Source of the DNA: Neoceratodus forsteri
Lineage: Eukaryota > Chordata > Ceratodontiformes > Ceratodontidae
NCBI GenBank assembly: GCA_016271365.2
Contig: CM057459.1
Location: 486,403,501-486,467,500, forward strand
Direction of reading: 5' to 3'
DNA length: 64,000 nt
Shown here in pieces: positions 47,040 through 58,375 of the stretch (the stretch's first letter is position 1; each line of letters opens with the position of its first letter). A program made the translations under genes and the position numbers. The notes below the pieces were generated by a model. The model ran no database searches. It had not been told where the DNA came from and saw nothing but the letters and a program-made list of their open reading frames with translations.

Positions 47040-48069
47040 TTCAGGTACACCTAGGTTCTTGAACCTCTGGTTTTAATTGAATATGCCATTATATCAGAAG
47101 CCTGAGAATGCCCTGAAGAGTTCTTCTTAGCAAAGATGTCATAAACACACTGTGGGGATTTTAAAAATGGCCCTTGATTCTGTAGACCAATTTTAGGAGA
47201 AGGAGAGAATTGTAGTTGCTTGCTATATTAATCTTTTTTTCCCTTTTGTTTCTCTCTCTACTTCTTTTCTCTTTCACTTGTCACCCTCTTTTCACTGGGC
47301 TTGTATTGTTACTTGATGTTGGATCTAACAGCAGAGCTTCCCCCTTTCCTGACTGCTTACAAGAGCTGTTTTCCTGCTGAAGCTCAGGATTTTTTTTGGG
47401 GCTCCCTCACCTTCAGTATGCTATCTTTTATTACAAATAAGCCACCAGAAAAAGTAAAAGTCCCTTCCACTTGGGTTCCCCAAGTGAAAGGGTTACCTTC
47501 CTCCTGTGAGGATTCAGTTTCTGGTGGTGGTATTTCTTGAGCAGTGTTTCCTGGGTTGGCATTCTGTATGGGGGTGTCCTCATTGCTTGGACACTTGGGG
47601 TCCCTCTGTGGAGATCCTTTTGGAGACTGTTGTGTTAGCTCAAAAATGCAGTGATAGAGCTTAGACATGCCCACTGCAAGTAAAACATAAGAGCATCATT
47701 GGTTTGGCAACTCTTTCCTGCCTTGTCTGAAAACCCAGCACCGCCACTCAAAAGCTAGACTGGGGAGGACAAAATGAAAGTGGTAGACACAAGTGGCAGC
47801 CACCAAGATGCCAAGACACCAGGAGTCACTGAGCAGAAAAATAATTGATGCCACAGGTATGCCTGAGCAGGACCAACTAGAGAAAAATGAGAGCCGGAGA
47901 AGGAGAAAAATGCTCTAAAATACTCTAAATCACTAGAGTCATTTCCACAAGGGGGGGAACATAGTTAAAGCATGATGGTAACTCCCCTGTGCATATGAGG
48001 TACTCCTGCTCACACAGCTGTCGATCAGTCGGTCATCCTGTCTTCAGCTGAAACAGGAAACCGCACCTC
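47040..48069 (-). other. L1 5' UTR
   Basis: The region from the ORF1 start to the right-hand target duplication is non-coding apart from a 96-codon open stretch (47674-47384) rich in Pro, Glu and Gln. That stretch has no recognised motif and its meaning is unknown. The end at 48069 is set by the 12-bp direct repeat. Confidence 0.55.
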
Positions 48070-49317
48070 CATATTAAGCTCTCTTAACCTTTCATCATAA
48101 AGTTTGTCTCCCATGCTCTGGATCATCTTAGTCACCCTACGCTGGACCCCTTCAAGAAGTTTTATGTCCTTCTTCGAATAAGGGCACCAGAATTGTAAAC
48201 AGTACTCCAAGTGCAGTCTAACCAATTACCTGTACAAGAGCCAAATGACTTCTTCTCTCCTGGAGGTGATACCTCTGGAGATGCATCCCAGCATTTTATG
48301 TGTTTGGCTGATGCTTTACAATGCAGTGCAGAATGTTTCATGTCAACTCTGACTATCTCCCCTAGATCCTTTTCCTCCTTTGAGGTGGACACCTGTACCC
48401 CTTCCCCAGCCAGTAGTTGGCCAATGGGTTCCTAGCTCCCAGGTGCATGACCTTGCATGTCTTGACACTAAACCCCAACTGCCAGATTCCAGACCATTTC
48501 TCAAGTCTGTGTGGATCATCCCTGAGGTCTTGTCTCCCCTCCTCTATTTCCACCCTCCCACAGATTTTAGTGTCATCTGCAAAAAGGCAGACCTTACTTT
48601 GACCCATACTACTATGTTGCCAATAAAAATGTTGAATAATACTGACTCGAGCACTGATCCCTGTGGTGCCCTGCTGGTAACAGGTCTAGGCTTGGATAGT
48701 TCATCCCCTACCATCACTCTCTGTTTCCTTTCCTGCAGTCAGCTTCTAACCCACCCCAGCAGCTTAACCCCAGCTCCCAGGCTACATAGTTTGCTAAGCA
48801 ACCTACCATCTGACATGGAGTCAAAGGCCTTACTGAAGTCCAGGTATAATACATCCACTGCCTGGCCTTTGTCTAATGACCTTGTGACACAGTGAAAAAG
48901 ATTATTTCATGTTTGTTTGGCAGGATCTCCCCATGACAAACTCATGTTGCCTATCGTTCTGGAGACTGTTAATCTCTAGAAAGTTTACCAACCTTTCTTT
49001 TAGAATGGTCTCCATTAGTTTACCAATAATGGATGTTTGACTGACTGGTCTGTAGTTACTAGGCTCATCTCTGGGACCACTTTTGTGGAGGGGCACCACA
49101 TGAGCCATTTTACAGTCCCCAGGCACATACCCCATCTTTGGCAAGGTGTTAAAAATATCTGCAGGGGGGCCACCAACACCTCTGCCAGTTCTCTCAGGAC
49201 TCTTGGGTGTATGCCATCTGGGACAGGTGCCTTGTCCACTCAAAGGGGCCTGAAACCTTTCAAAACCCTATATATCTTGATTTATATATTTTTTCATCCC
49301 CCTTCCTGTTCCTACCC
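48070..49317 (-). pseudogene. Outer CR1: reverse transcriptase segment
   Basis: Minus strand: PVPDGIHPRVLRELAEVL at 49240, WLMWCPSTKV, then VCLFADDTKICG near 48600-48560 (FADD box intact). Next is EKWSGIWQLGFSVKTCKVMH, a linker, and MVRLHLEYCLQFWCPYSKK at 48225, GVQRRVTKMIQSM. Frames change several times. It continues at 41728 after the L1 and from 57255 across the SINE. Confidence 0.85.
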
Positions 49318-49567
49318 CATAGTCAGTGTCAGTGGCTCAGTAGGTAGCACACTCTCCTCTGAGGCCGGGAGATCAGAAGGCTGTGGGTTCAGTTCCCACA
49401 TCTGGCACTTGGGTTAATATCCCAGTACTGACACTGTAGTGCAGCATGAGAGGGGTGCTGCACTTCTGAGGTGCCGTTTTTTAAGATGAGACATTAAACC
49501 AAGGTCCCATCTGCCTGGATTGGTAGTAGTTCAGGTGGATGTTAAAGATACCATGGCACTTATTGAA

Positions 49568-49580
49568 AAGAGTAGGGGAA
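49568..49580. repeat. 13-bp target duplication of LINE copy 3, left
   Basis: AAGAGTAGGGGAA, identical to 57049-57061. It is the complement of the target at 9678-9689 and about 15598-15608. Confidence 0.9.
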
Positions 49581-49699
49581 GTTTTTATTAAAACAAAAAC
49601 ACACTTTTTTTCCAAAACAAGAACAAATCACACAGTCATTATGATATCCATATTATCTACCCAATTCCAGTAACATTTTTCCATAGCTCTCTTGCTTTC

Positions 49700-52600
49700 T
49701 CTTCTCCCCATAATTTACATTCATCTTGAAAAATATTATCTACTTCATCTCGAAACTTAAAAAAAAAAATCCCTGTACAGTCAAATCCTTATTCTGTAAA
49801 CATCTTGAGCATCTGTTTTGCCCTATAGACCATTTCAAAACTGCCAAAATAACATAGACTGTATTTTAATTAACTTTTTCCCATTCTTTGGTTAACTGAC
49901 CATAGATCAAAATCTCGTATTTCATATTTTAAAAAGCTTGCATCCCCCAATAACTGGCTACCATACCCCAAAAAGGTTTAATAAAATCACAATCAAAAAA
50001 TAAATGCTGCATGCTTCCTCTTTTGTCCCACAATCTCTTTCTCCACATATTCTTTCCTCCATTCTTTTGTGTTTATGGTTACCTCTGATGTTTAACTTCC
50101 CATTACTACACATCCATACTACATCTTTCATTTTTCCCGGAATTCTTTTTTCTAATGTAACAACTAAAATTTCCTGCTCTTTTATTCCTTTTTCTACATT
50201 AAAAACTTGTTTTTCTCAGAAATTCCTCTCCATAATTTCTTTATGCATCTGTTTTCTGTTACCCCTAATTAGAGCATCCACTGTTACCCTCCCCCCACTG
50301 GGTTAAATACTTCCTTCAAATTTCCATATATATTGGCCACACTTTACCTCCTACTATATTCCCTTTCTTCCCAATACATTTAATGAAAGGTACATTCCAT
50401 TGCTGTGTTAACCAAGACCAAGCTTTGCTCTCACCTTTTACTAATGATACCATATTTGAAAACACAAAAATATTAATATAAAAAAAATTGGATTTATCAT
50501 GTTTAAACCCCATCTTTTATGGTTCTATACATTATCCCCCTTTTAATAGGATTTAACTTGCACCCACAATAACTGAGAAAAAGACTTTGAATTTTGATTG
50601 CATTTGAAATGGTACTGGAAAAATGTATGCTAAAAATTAAAATATTGGGGCAATAAACGTTTTTAATAAGTAAATTATTTTCTCTCGTGTCATACTGCAT
50701 TGTTTCCATTTATGTACTTTTATTTGGGCTATTTGATACTTTTCTTCCCAGTTTTGTTGCATTGCGTCATCCCCTTCAAATCTTATTTCCAGCACCTTAA
50801 TGCTTCCTTCTGCTATTTCCAAATCTCATCTTTTCTTTTTCTCCACTGACCTCAATGGATAAATTCTACTTTTCCCTTTATTTATCTTAATCCCTGTATA
50901 TTGACTATACTTCTCTACTGACTCTATTAACTTATCCCCTGAACACTGACCTTTTACTAAAACTAAGCAATCGTCTGCATAAGCACTTGTTTTATTCAGT
51001 TCCCTATTTTGCCATACAATACTTTTAATCTCTTTCTCCACCTCTTTTCTCCTCAGTAGTGGGTCTAGACAAAATACATATAGTATGGGACTTAATGGGC
51101 ACCCTTACTGAACCCCATTCCTTATATACATTGAAGTCCCTAGATGCCCATTAACCATAGGACAAATTTGCACTTCCTTATATATTGCTTTTATTAAACT
51201 AATTAATTCTGTTGGAATTTTAAACTTTTCTAAGGTATCCCATACATACTGATGCTTTACAACATCAAATGCCATTTCTTGATCCAAGGCATACAAATAC
51301 CCTTGCAAAGAATCCTCCTGTCCTTTATTTATGACTTCTCTAATATAAATGAAATTTTGTTGTATTTTCCATCCAGGAATAGCACACGTTTGAGACTGCA
51401 TTATCAATTTCTCTGAAAAAGTCCTTAACCTATTATTTATTACCTTGGCTAAAAGTTTGTAATCTGAAGTCAATAAACTAATGGGCCTCCACTTTTTAAG
51501 TTGTGTTTTTTCTCCTCTTTTATGCAAAAAAATCATTATTCCTTTTTTCATACTTTCTGCCAAATTGTCTCCATTCATTATACCATTGTATACTCTTGTT
51601 AAAATGGGAGCTATTTGTTTTTCCAAAATTTTATAGAACATATTTGGAATCCCATCCACCCCAGGTGCTGTGTTATTTGACAAAGATTTTACTGCCTCTT
51701 TCACTTCTTCTTCTTTAATTCCCCCCTTTATCACCTCTGCCTCATCTTTCTCCAACTCTGGCATCTCAATTGTCAGAAAAAATCCTCACTTTTCCTACTT
51801 CTTTGTTGCTGGTATTTTTCCTTCAAAAACTCTTGTACTGTACATTTAATATTTTCTGTATCTGTATGTATCGTCCCTTTCATCCTGTAATTTGTACATA
51901 ACTCGATTTTCTATTCTTTCTTTACTACTGTCATAAAGTTTGTATGATATTTTGTTCCCTGGGTACCACTTTTCTATTCTATAATTAAAGACGTGACCCT
52001 ATTATATTGGTATTCTTTCATTTTAACCTTAATTTCTTCAATTTGTTTAGATTCATCCACCTTATCTTTAACCTGCCTTGTCATAAGTTTATATAATCCA
52101 GCCCTTAATTTTAAATACTTACCATAATTTGTTGCCTCTACTTTCTGTCCTTCTTCGATCATATATTGTTTGATTTCATTTTTAGTATCTTCCCACCATT
52201 CTGTTCCACTATCATATAATTACATAACTGTTAACTTATCTTCCAGTATTATTTTAATCTTTTCTATACAAGTATCTTCTTGTAGCTTAGCTGTATTCAT
52301 CCTCCAATAGCCTTTTCCTATTCTCATCCTATTTCCAAAGTTAATTTCAACTTCTACTGCCATATGATCTGATGTCTCAATCGGTATATTCCTAATATTA
52401 ACTACCTCCACTTTTTTTTGTACCATCCAGAAATCTATACGAGTAGAACGTGAACCCTTGAAATATGTGTGTTCTTCTTTTTTCCCTTTTAACTTATATC
52501 CATCCTCCATCCCAGCTTTATCTAACATTCTTTTCAAGTGAGTCATATCACAAAATATGTTTGATGTTGCCCTCCCCCAATCTGCTCTAGATAATCCACA

Positions 52601-52990
52601 GCTAAAGTCTCCCCCCACACCACAAGTTTTGAAGTATGCAAATAAGCATCTATTTGATCTATTAGCATATTCCTTTCTTTTTTCCTTTGTGGATTATAAA
52701 TTACAATAATTCTCACAGAATTCTTTTTTAAGATAACATCAATAATCATAGCTCTTCCAGTTACCAAATCTATTACTTTTAAAATTTGAACATCATGAGA
52801 AGAGAAAGCTACCCCCACCCCTGTACACCTATTTATCCCAAAGGACCATAAGGATGGTCCCCATGTCCAATCTTTCTGAGTTTGTTGAATTTCATCTATA
52901 GTGTGTAACCTTGTGCCTTGGAATACATACAAGTCACTTTTCAAGTCATATAGTATTTTAAAAGTTACCAGCCTCTTCCTTCTATTTTTA
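49700..52990 (-). pseudogene. LINE copy 3 ORF2 (endonuclease - reverse transcriptase), decayed
   Basis: Endonuclease 52944-52220: LKSDLYVFQGTRLHTIDEIQ, VGVAFSSHDVQILK, RIIVIYNPQ, then after a +1 shift GGDFSCGLSRADWG, RSTRIDFWMV and SDHMAVEV. RT 51764-50826: APGVDGIPNMFYKI, HKRGEKTQLKKWRPISLLTS, LYALDQEMAFDVV, a stop replacing part of the RQGCP box, PLSP-type continuation and AYADDCLVLV (50970-50984, intact). The rest is split in short frames to about 49700. Domain order and wording match copies 1 and 2. Confidence 0.88.
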
Positions 52991-53246
52991 ATACTATTTG
53001 TATTATGAGTGAGGCATTTTAAACTTCCCGTTTTGTTTTCCCCTCACTTTTATCCTGCCTCTTTAGATTTTTTCCTTTTCTTTGACACCTGCATGTCTGA
53101 TGTGTCTCCATCTTCCTCTCCTGCACCTTCAGAAAGATCCATGTTGGACCGATCAGTGACCTCCTCCATAGTGGACCATTCCTTGTCTTGTAATAAGGTG
53201 TATTTATTTGTTAACTCTACACCTTCACAGTCTTTTTCCAATGAAA

Positions 53247-53937
53247 TTATTTGTTTTGCTGTACTCTTCTTTTTGTTTTTAGGTCTTGTAACCATAGTAA
53301 ATCCAGTTTCTTTTTCTGTCTTCCCTTCCATTTTAAAAGTCCCTGTTTTTCTTTTGATTCTTTTTGCTCTGGTATTACCAACCCTTTAGTCTGAGGTTGT
53401 ACCGTTATTCCTTTTTCCATGTCCTCTCTGATAATGGCATCCTTTATTACCTTATCTTGCTTCTCTGTCTCTTTCTGCGCCACAGCCAGGTAGACATCTT
53501 GCTCTACTCTTTCTCCAGTTCCTGGGCTGTTATGGAAAGCCCAGGGACATTTTGCAAAGGTGTGCCCTTCCTCTTCACACAAACTACATTTAACTTGGTT
53601 TGGGAATTCTGCCCCAAAATGCCCAACAACCCCACAAAGGCCACACTTGACTTTACCACAGACATTACTTAAGTGACCTCGCTCTCCACATTTGTAGCAG
53701 GCCTGCACTTGGCCTGCATAAAAAACAATGCCTCTATCTTGGCCTAGAAAGAAACAGTTTGGCAAATGTTGAATTTCCCCATCTACTTGTTTAAGTGTTA
53801 GTTTATATTTCCATCCACCTATCCACAGACCATTTTCATCCAATATCAGTTCCGGCTGCCCATGCATTACACCCCTCTGTTTGATCCAGAAATTAAAGTC
53901 GGCTACATTGACGCCTTCATTTGAAATAACACTGTCA
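53247..53937 (-). pseudogene. LINE copy 3 ORF1, zinc-knuckle half
   Basis: 206 codons are open at 53867-53247. LILDENGLWIGGWKYKL leads to HLPNCFFLGQDRG. Then come three knuckles: CYKCGERGHLSNVC, CGLCGVVGHFGAEF (last Cys replaced by Phe) and CSLCEEEGHTFAKC, followed by a Lys/Glu-rich tail. Upstream, NVADFNFWIKQRG is cut by the Harbinger-like element and resumes right of 55719. The ORF1 zinc knuckles are the main reason to place the family near Tx1. Confidence 0.85.
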
Positions 53938-55719
53938 GGGCCAGATATTCAAAACTTTGCACCGGGCAAAAAACGTTTGCGCAGGTTTAGCGCGGGATTA
54001 GTGCGGGTCTGCTATATTCAAAAGGCCAAATAGCATGGGCAAACTGCATTAGCGCTGGGCAAAACTATAATGTATGCAAGGGGCAAACTGACATGAATAC
54101 AGGTGCAATGCTATATTCAGCGACTAGCGCCATGCGAAGTGGTTTTGTGCGACTTAGCGTGGTGCAAATTACCACCCAGGAAATGCTTGTTTTAACCCTG
54201 GGCAATCAGCTTTGTGCGACACTTTGGCTTTGCGTGGTGTTTGCATGGGTTTAGCATGGGTTTTGCGCGACCCTAACAAATAAATATGACACATAGATAA
54301 AGCCAAACATAGAGGAAGCATGCTGCTAACCGATGGCATCAAAATGATACCATCATCTCCCACCAGTCCAAGCCATGCCAGGCAGTAAGTGGTGACCCTG
54401 CCGCCAGTGGACAGCATGGCAGTGTGGCCATACAGCACACACGTGTGGACCACACATCTGTGGACACGAACAGATGCCAGCTCACACATGCAGCACTGTG
54501 GGCATGGAGGATGCTGAGGGGAGTGTGTATGGGTGGCGAGGCCGTGCCACAGACCAGGTGTGGCCACAAGGCTGGGACACATCATGCAGTACACATGGGC
54601 CAGTATTGGGAATACCCCAACACTAGTGTGCCTTTTGGATAATATATGCCCTTCCCGGTCACATACTGCACAGCTGTACAACTGCCACAGCACACAAAGC
54701 CAGAAATGTACATGTCACTGTGAGCATCCCATGCCACAGGTACAGCATCTGTGGGTCACACAACAGTGTAACAGTAATGTCCACTGTCAGTAAACACCCA
54801 CAGATTGGGCTTGTCACTGTGTACAGTGCAGTCATCATCACTGCCCTACACACCATAGGCAGTGCTGTGTTCCTCACACTACTGGCCCCCCTTGCTACTG
54901 TAGTGTCTGCTGTGCACTGTAGCATGCCCTACAGTGTGACAGTTGCATGCAGCACCACCACCACCTGTGCCTATACTGTCTTGTCCCCTGGGGTACAATA
55001 TGCTATGCTATGCTGTACTGTTTACATGTAGCCTGCAGCTATCATCGTGCACTGCCAGACTGACCAACAGGTGGAGCTGCGGTTGGACCTGGTCAGCCCC
55101 TGTACTTCCAGACCGACCTACAGGTGGCTCTGTGGGACCCTGCAGTAACACTGGGCAAACTGCATGCAAATCAGGGTATAATGAGATACTAATCCGGTTG
55201 TTTGCCCAGAGACTACTTAAGTAGGCTCATTTGCATGGCACTTTTGAATATGGCACATTTTAGCTCTGAGCAAACGTGTTTGCACTGGGCTAACTGCTTA
55301 GCTCCGTGCTAATGCCGTGCTAATGTGTTAGCACAGCACTAACGGTACAGGGAAAATTATACAGTTTTGATCACTGTTCTTTCACATCTGCTACTTCCTG
55401 CAGCTGTACTGAGTTCATGCATTTGCTAGCACACACATTGGCCATGTAGTTTGTCTGTACCTGCCCTCACATTGCTGTGCACTGTGTTGTTGTTGTGGGT
55501 TGCACTTCCTGGTTGCTTTATTCAGTGCTGTCTTATTCCCAGACTATTTTTGCCCTGCACTCCCAGACCAGTTTGTCCGGCTTCCTTAGACTGCAATATT
55601 CAGCAGGATTAGCACTGGGCTATTTCCATTTCAATATAGCTTGCTCTGTGCTCCAGGCTAAGTTTGCCCGGCGGGCAGTGCTAATTTAGCCCCTGGGCAA
55701 AGTTTTTAATATCTGGCCC
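53938..55719. mobile_element. PIF/Harbinger-like non-autonomous DNA transposon in LINE copy 3 ORF1
   Basis: Inverted ends of about 23 bp, GGGCCAGATATTCAAAACTT... left and the same with C to A right, with one mismatch. It is flanked by TCA on both sides (53935-53937, 55720-55722). A 3-bp duplication and GGGCC ends fit PIF/Harbinger, though TWA is the usual target, so TCA is a variant. The interior is full of GGGCAAAC / GTTTGCGC-type subrepeats near both ends and has no transposase. ORFs inside (54169-54693 and others) look accidental. Confidence 0.8.
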
Positions 55720-55722
55720 TCA

Positions 55723-57017
55723 CTATCTTAAAAGCAGGTTTTGATAAGGGAATAACTGAGAAATCCTAACATAAGTCTGTATATTTCATTTGCTGATATA
55801 ATTTCCTAAAGTGGTCCAACCCTCCTCCATGTTTAAAACTTATGTCACATTCTGTACTTCCTGGTACATGAATAAGGGCATATATTTCATATAGCTAAAA
55901 CTTCATTTTATTCATTAAGAGTTCTTTCCCAATAAAAATTCTGTTGGGCACATCCTCATAGGGCCCTCTAAATCTCAGGTGTACAGAGTTTCTTCTTTTA
56001 GCTTGCTGTGGTTTTATATCTTTAGGAAATAATCTTTCTTTTGTATTCCCACCCAGAGTTTCTCCTTCTGGCCTTCCCCTTCCTCCTCGGTTTCTTTATC
56101 TCTTAATATCATTTTCTGCTCAAGCTCCATGGATGACTCTTCATTATTGCTATCAAGTCCATCAAAAATTATCTCTTTTGTTTTATCTGCCTCTGATGTT
56201 ACATCTTTCTGTTTTTCGGCTTCATCCACCTTTTCCCCAAATTGACTTTCTACATCCCTTGTGTCTTCTTTTTGTTTTTTTACTAATTCCTGATGTACTG
56301 GGTCTGTTTGGATCCCACCCAGACCCATCATCCTTTCTTTTCCAACCTGCTTGTAATAAGGTTTCTGTTACCCATTCAGGTGTGTCTGCAAAGTCTCTAA
56401 AAGTTCTCTCTTCTGAATCTGAAACCTCCCTTTTTTCTCCTTTACTGTTTCCTAATGGGCCATTTTTTTCTGTGACTTCCTCAATATCTTCAAAATCTGT
56501 GTTTTTTTTTTATTTGTTTTAGCTCTTTCTGTCTTGCTTTCTGCAATCCTTTTCAGGCCAAGCCGTTTCCGACTTACTTTCACCTTTCCTTTCTGTGCTG
56601 ACATTTTCACTTGTTTTTTCCCCATCTCAGCAGGTGCAGCTTGCTTTGATACTGCCACATCATTGCTTCTTAATTTAGCCTGATAGGAGTCCGGCCTATT
56701 TTCTTTGCTTTCCACAGCAGAAATATCTGGCTAGATAAGACCTCCTGTTTCTTTACTCTTTTGCTGATTATTTTCCAAAACATTTTTTTACTCACGCTTG
56801 CAACATCTCCTCCCTCCATCTCCACGGAAGAAGTTTTCTCTCTTAATTCCTTCTTTTTCCTTTCCAGCTCCTCACTTTGATCTTCTTGATCCATATAAGT
56901 GTCTGAACTCATTTTCAGGCCTCTAATAGTATACAAGACAGAGGAGGAGGCCCTCTCCCCTGCCACATCAGCACTTCCTCCTCCTCTGCTGTCTGGCTCC
57001 AAACTGTGCTCCTTCAC
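55723..57017 (-). pseudogene. LINE copy 3 ORF1, N-terminal half, decayed
   Basis: Minus-strand frames at 57017-56670, 56715-56452 and 56331-56014 are Lys/Glu/Ser-rich (for example KKKELREKTSSVEMEGGD, GKKQVKMSAQKGKVKVSRK), fitting a charged, disordered ORF1 N-terminus. The likely ATG is near 56912 (MSSDTYMDQEDQSEELERKK), which leaves a 5' UTR of about 135 bp to the element end at 57048. Several frameshifts. Confidence 0.6.
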
Positions 57018-57048
57018 TCTGCTCTCAGGAAGTCAAGCCCCCTGCTGG

Positions 57049-57061
57049 AAGAGTAGGGGAA
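57049..57061. repeat. 13-bp target duplication of LINE copy 3, right
   Basis: AAGAGTAGGGGAA, identical to 49568-49580. The SINE sequence continues directly with TTTCCCTGGTGTCCTGGCC. Confidence 0.9.
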
Positions 57062-57254
57062 TTTCCCTGGTGTCCTGGCCAAATTTCCCTCATTCACTAA
57101 AAACACCACCAACAGCTTAATCTGGTTCAAGGTCAGTTGGCATTCATCTGTATCCCCCTCCCATGGGTTGTGCCTGAAAATAGGCAGGATTTGTCTAGTG
57201 CACTTACCCAGTCAACAAAAAATAAACTAAAAAAAAACTAAAAAAAAAAAAATC

Positions 57255-57535
57255 CCCTGTGGCATAGGTCCTTCCTATTCCCTAGTGAATACAGAGCTGA
57301 AGTACTCATTCAGTGCCTCAGCCTGTTCTTCACTGTTTTCTGCCCATCACCCATCCTTCTTGATCCTAACAATACCTTCCTTACTACTTCATTTCTCCCT
57401 TATATATCTGAAGAAGTCCATTCCCCCCTCCCTGATCCTCTGTGCTAGCCTTAGTTCCTTTGCAGCTTTAGCCACCCAGACCACTCTCCCTGCCTCTCAC
57501 GATTTCCCTGAAAATACCTTTCTGTCCTCCTTACT
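57255..57535 (-). pseudogene. Outer CR1: linker before RT
   Basis: The minus strand gives LAQRI-like text, REGGMDFFRYI-type wording and EALNEYFSSVFT-type wording across frames, the region between CR1 endonuclease and RT. It is bounded by the SINE poly-A on the left and by an inserted CR1 tail on the right. Confidence 0.65.
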
Positions 57536-58375
57536 CATAGAAACATAGAAGTTGAAGGCACATAAGTACCACAAGGCCCATTCATTCTGCCAATTTTTTC
57601 TACCTTATGAATGTGCCATAGGCCTTTACTCTGTCAATGGCCTATCTATTCATACTCATCTGTATTGCTCCCTTATACCTACCCCATACCTGTTTAAAGC
57701 CCTGCACTGAATTCATATCCACCACTTCCAGAGGTAGGCCGTTCCATGCATCTACCACCCTTTCTATGAAAAATAACTTCCTCACAGTATATCTTAATTG
57801 GCCTCCCTCAAAATCTCATGCTGTGTCCTCTTGTCCTGTTATTTTTCTTATATTGAAACATGTTATACACTTTCATCTTGTTAATGTCAATAAGATATTT
57901 GAATGTTTCGATCATATCTCCTCTCTCTCTCCTTTGCTTTAAGGTATACATATTGAGCCCCATTAATCTGTCCTCATAAGTTTTCTGATGCAGTCCCTGC
58001 ACCATTTTGGTTGCCCTTCTCTGGACTGCCTCCATTTTGTTAATGTCCTTGTGCAGATGCAGCCTTAAGCAGTGCATGCAGTACTCCAGATGGGGCCTTA
58101 CCAGTGTCTTGTAAAGAGGGATTATTACCTCCCTCTTATGACTTGTGATATTCTTACTAATACACCCCAACATCCCTCTAGCCTTACCTACTGCTTTAGT
58201 GGTCTGCTTGGATGATTTCAGGTCATCTGTAATGATGATGCCCAAGTATTTGTCTTCCCTTGTGATTGTCAGCAACTCCTCTCCCAAACTATAGGTGGCT
58301 TCAGGGTGTCTCTTCCCTATATGCATGATCCTGCACTTCTTTGCATTAACCCCAGTTGCCACTCTTCAGACCATT
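57536..58375 (-). mobile_element. Second CR1 (copy B), 5'-truncated, nested in the outer CR1
   Basis: It ends with the CR1 terminus (CATAGAAACATAGAAG at 57538-57553 on the plus strand). The minus ORF 58362-57808 is open for 184 codons with NAKKCRIMHIGKRHPEATYS, EDKYLGIIITDDLKSS, GCISKNITSH and LVRPHLEYCMHCLR, KMEAVQRRATKMV, ERGDMIETFKYL: CR1 ORF2 thumb and end. Its reading is better preserved than copy A, consistent with a later insertion. Confidence 0.8.

Larger units (their letters stand above)
41729..48069 (-). mobile_element. L1-superfamily LINE, full-length-like, inserted in the outer CR1
   Basis: 6.3 kb flanked by the 12-bp direct repeat CATATTAAGCTC (41717-41728 and 48070-48081). On the minus strand: 5' UTR 48069-47040, ORF1 47036-46340, a purine-rich inter-ORF spacer, ORF2 44956-41830, A-rich tail at 41729-41768 (AAATAAAATATAAATAAAAA-like). 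All main domains are present but ORF2 is broken by stops. Poly-A tail and 12-bp duplication are standard target-primed insertion marks. Confidence 0.9.
49581..57048 (-). mobile_element. Tx1-like non-LTR retrotransposon, copy 3, inserted in the SINE
   Basis: 7.47 kb including a 1.78-kb Harbinger-like insertion, so 5.7 kb itself, close to copy 2. The 3' end on the minus strand is TTTTAATAAAAAC followed by the target. It is flanked by a perfect 13-bp duplication. ORF1 (57017-53247, interrupted) and ORF2 (52990 to about 49700) are both frameshifted. Orientation is antisense to the SINE, the same as for copy 2. Confidence 0.92.
49318..57254 (+). mobile_element. tRNA-derived SINE hosting LINE copy 3
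   Basis: The head and body lie at 49318-49580 and the 3' part at 57049-57254, about 450 bp once the LINE is removed. The A box is TGGCTCAGTAGG (49332-49343) and the B box GGGTTCAGTTCCC (49384-49396). The body has GATGAGACATTAAACC and TTCAGGTGGATGTTAAAGAT, GGCACTTATTG. After the LINE comes GGAATTTCCCTGGTGTCC with TGGCCAAAT and an A-rich end (57216-57254). The 3' domain resembles one shared by SINEs of sharks and other vertebrates (HE1-like), from memory of family wording. It sits inside the outer CR1. Confidence 0.8.

Noticed and set aside
49326..49400. Possible tRNA gene
   Set aside because: Same reason: pol III boxes belong to the tRNA-derived SINE whose conserved body follows.
54169..54693. 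174-codon ORF within the Harbinger-like element
   Set aside because: His/Cys/Ser-rich text from CA/TG-rich DNA, overlapping ORFs on both strands; no DDE transposase motif.
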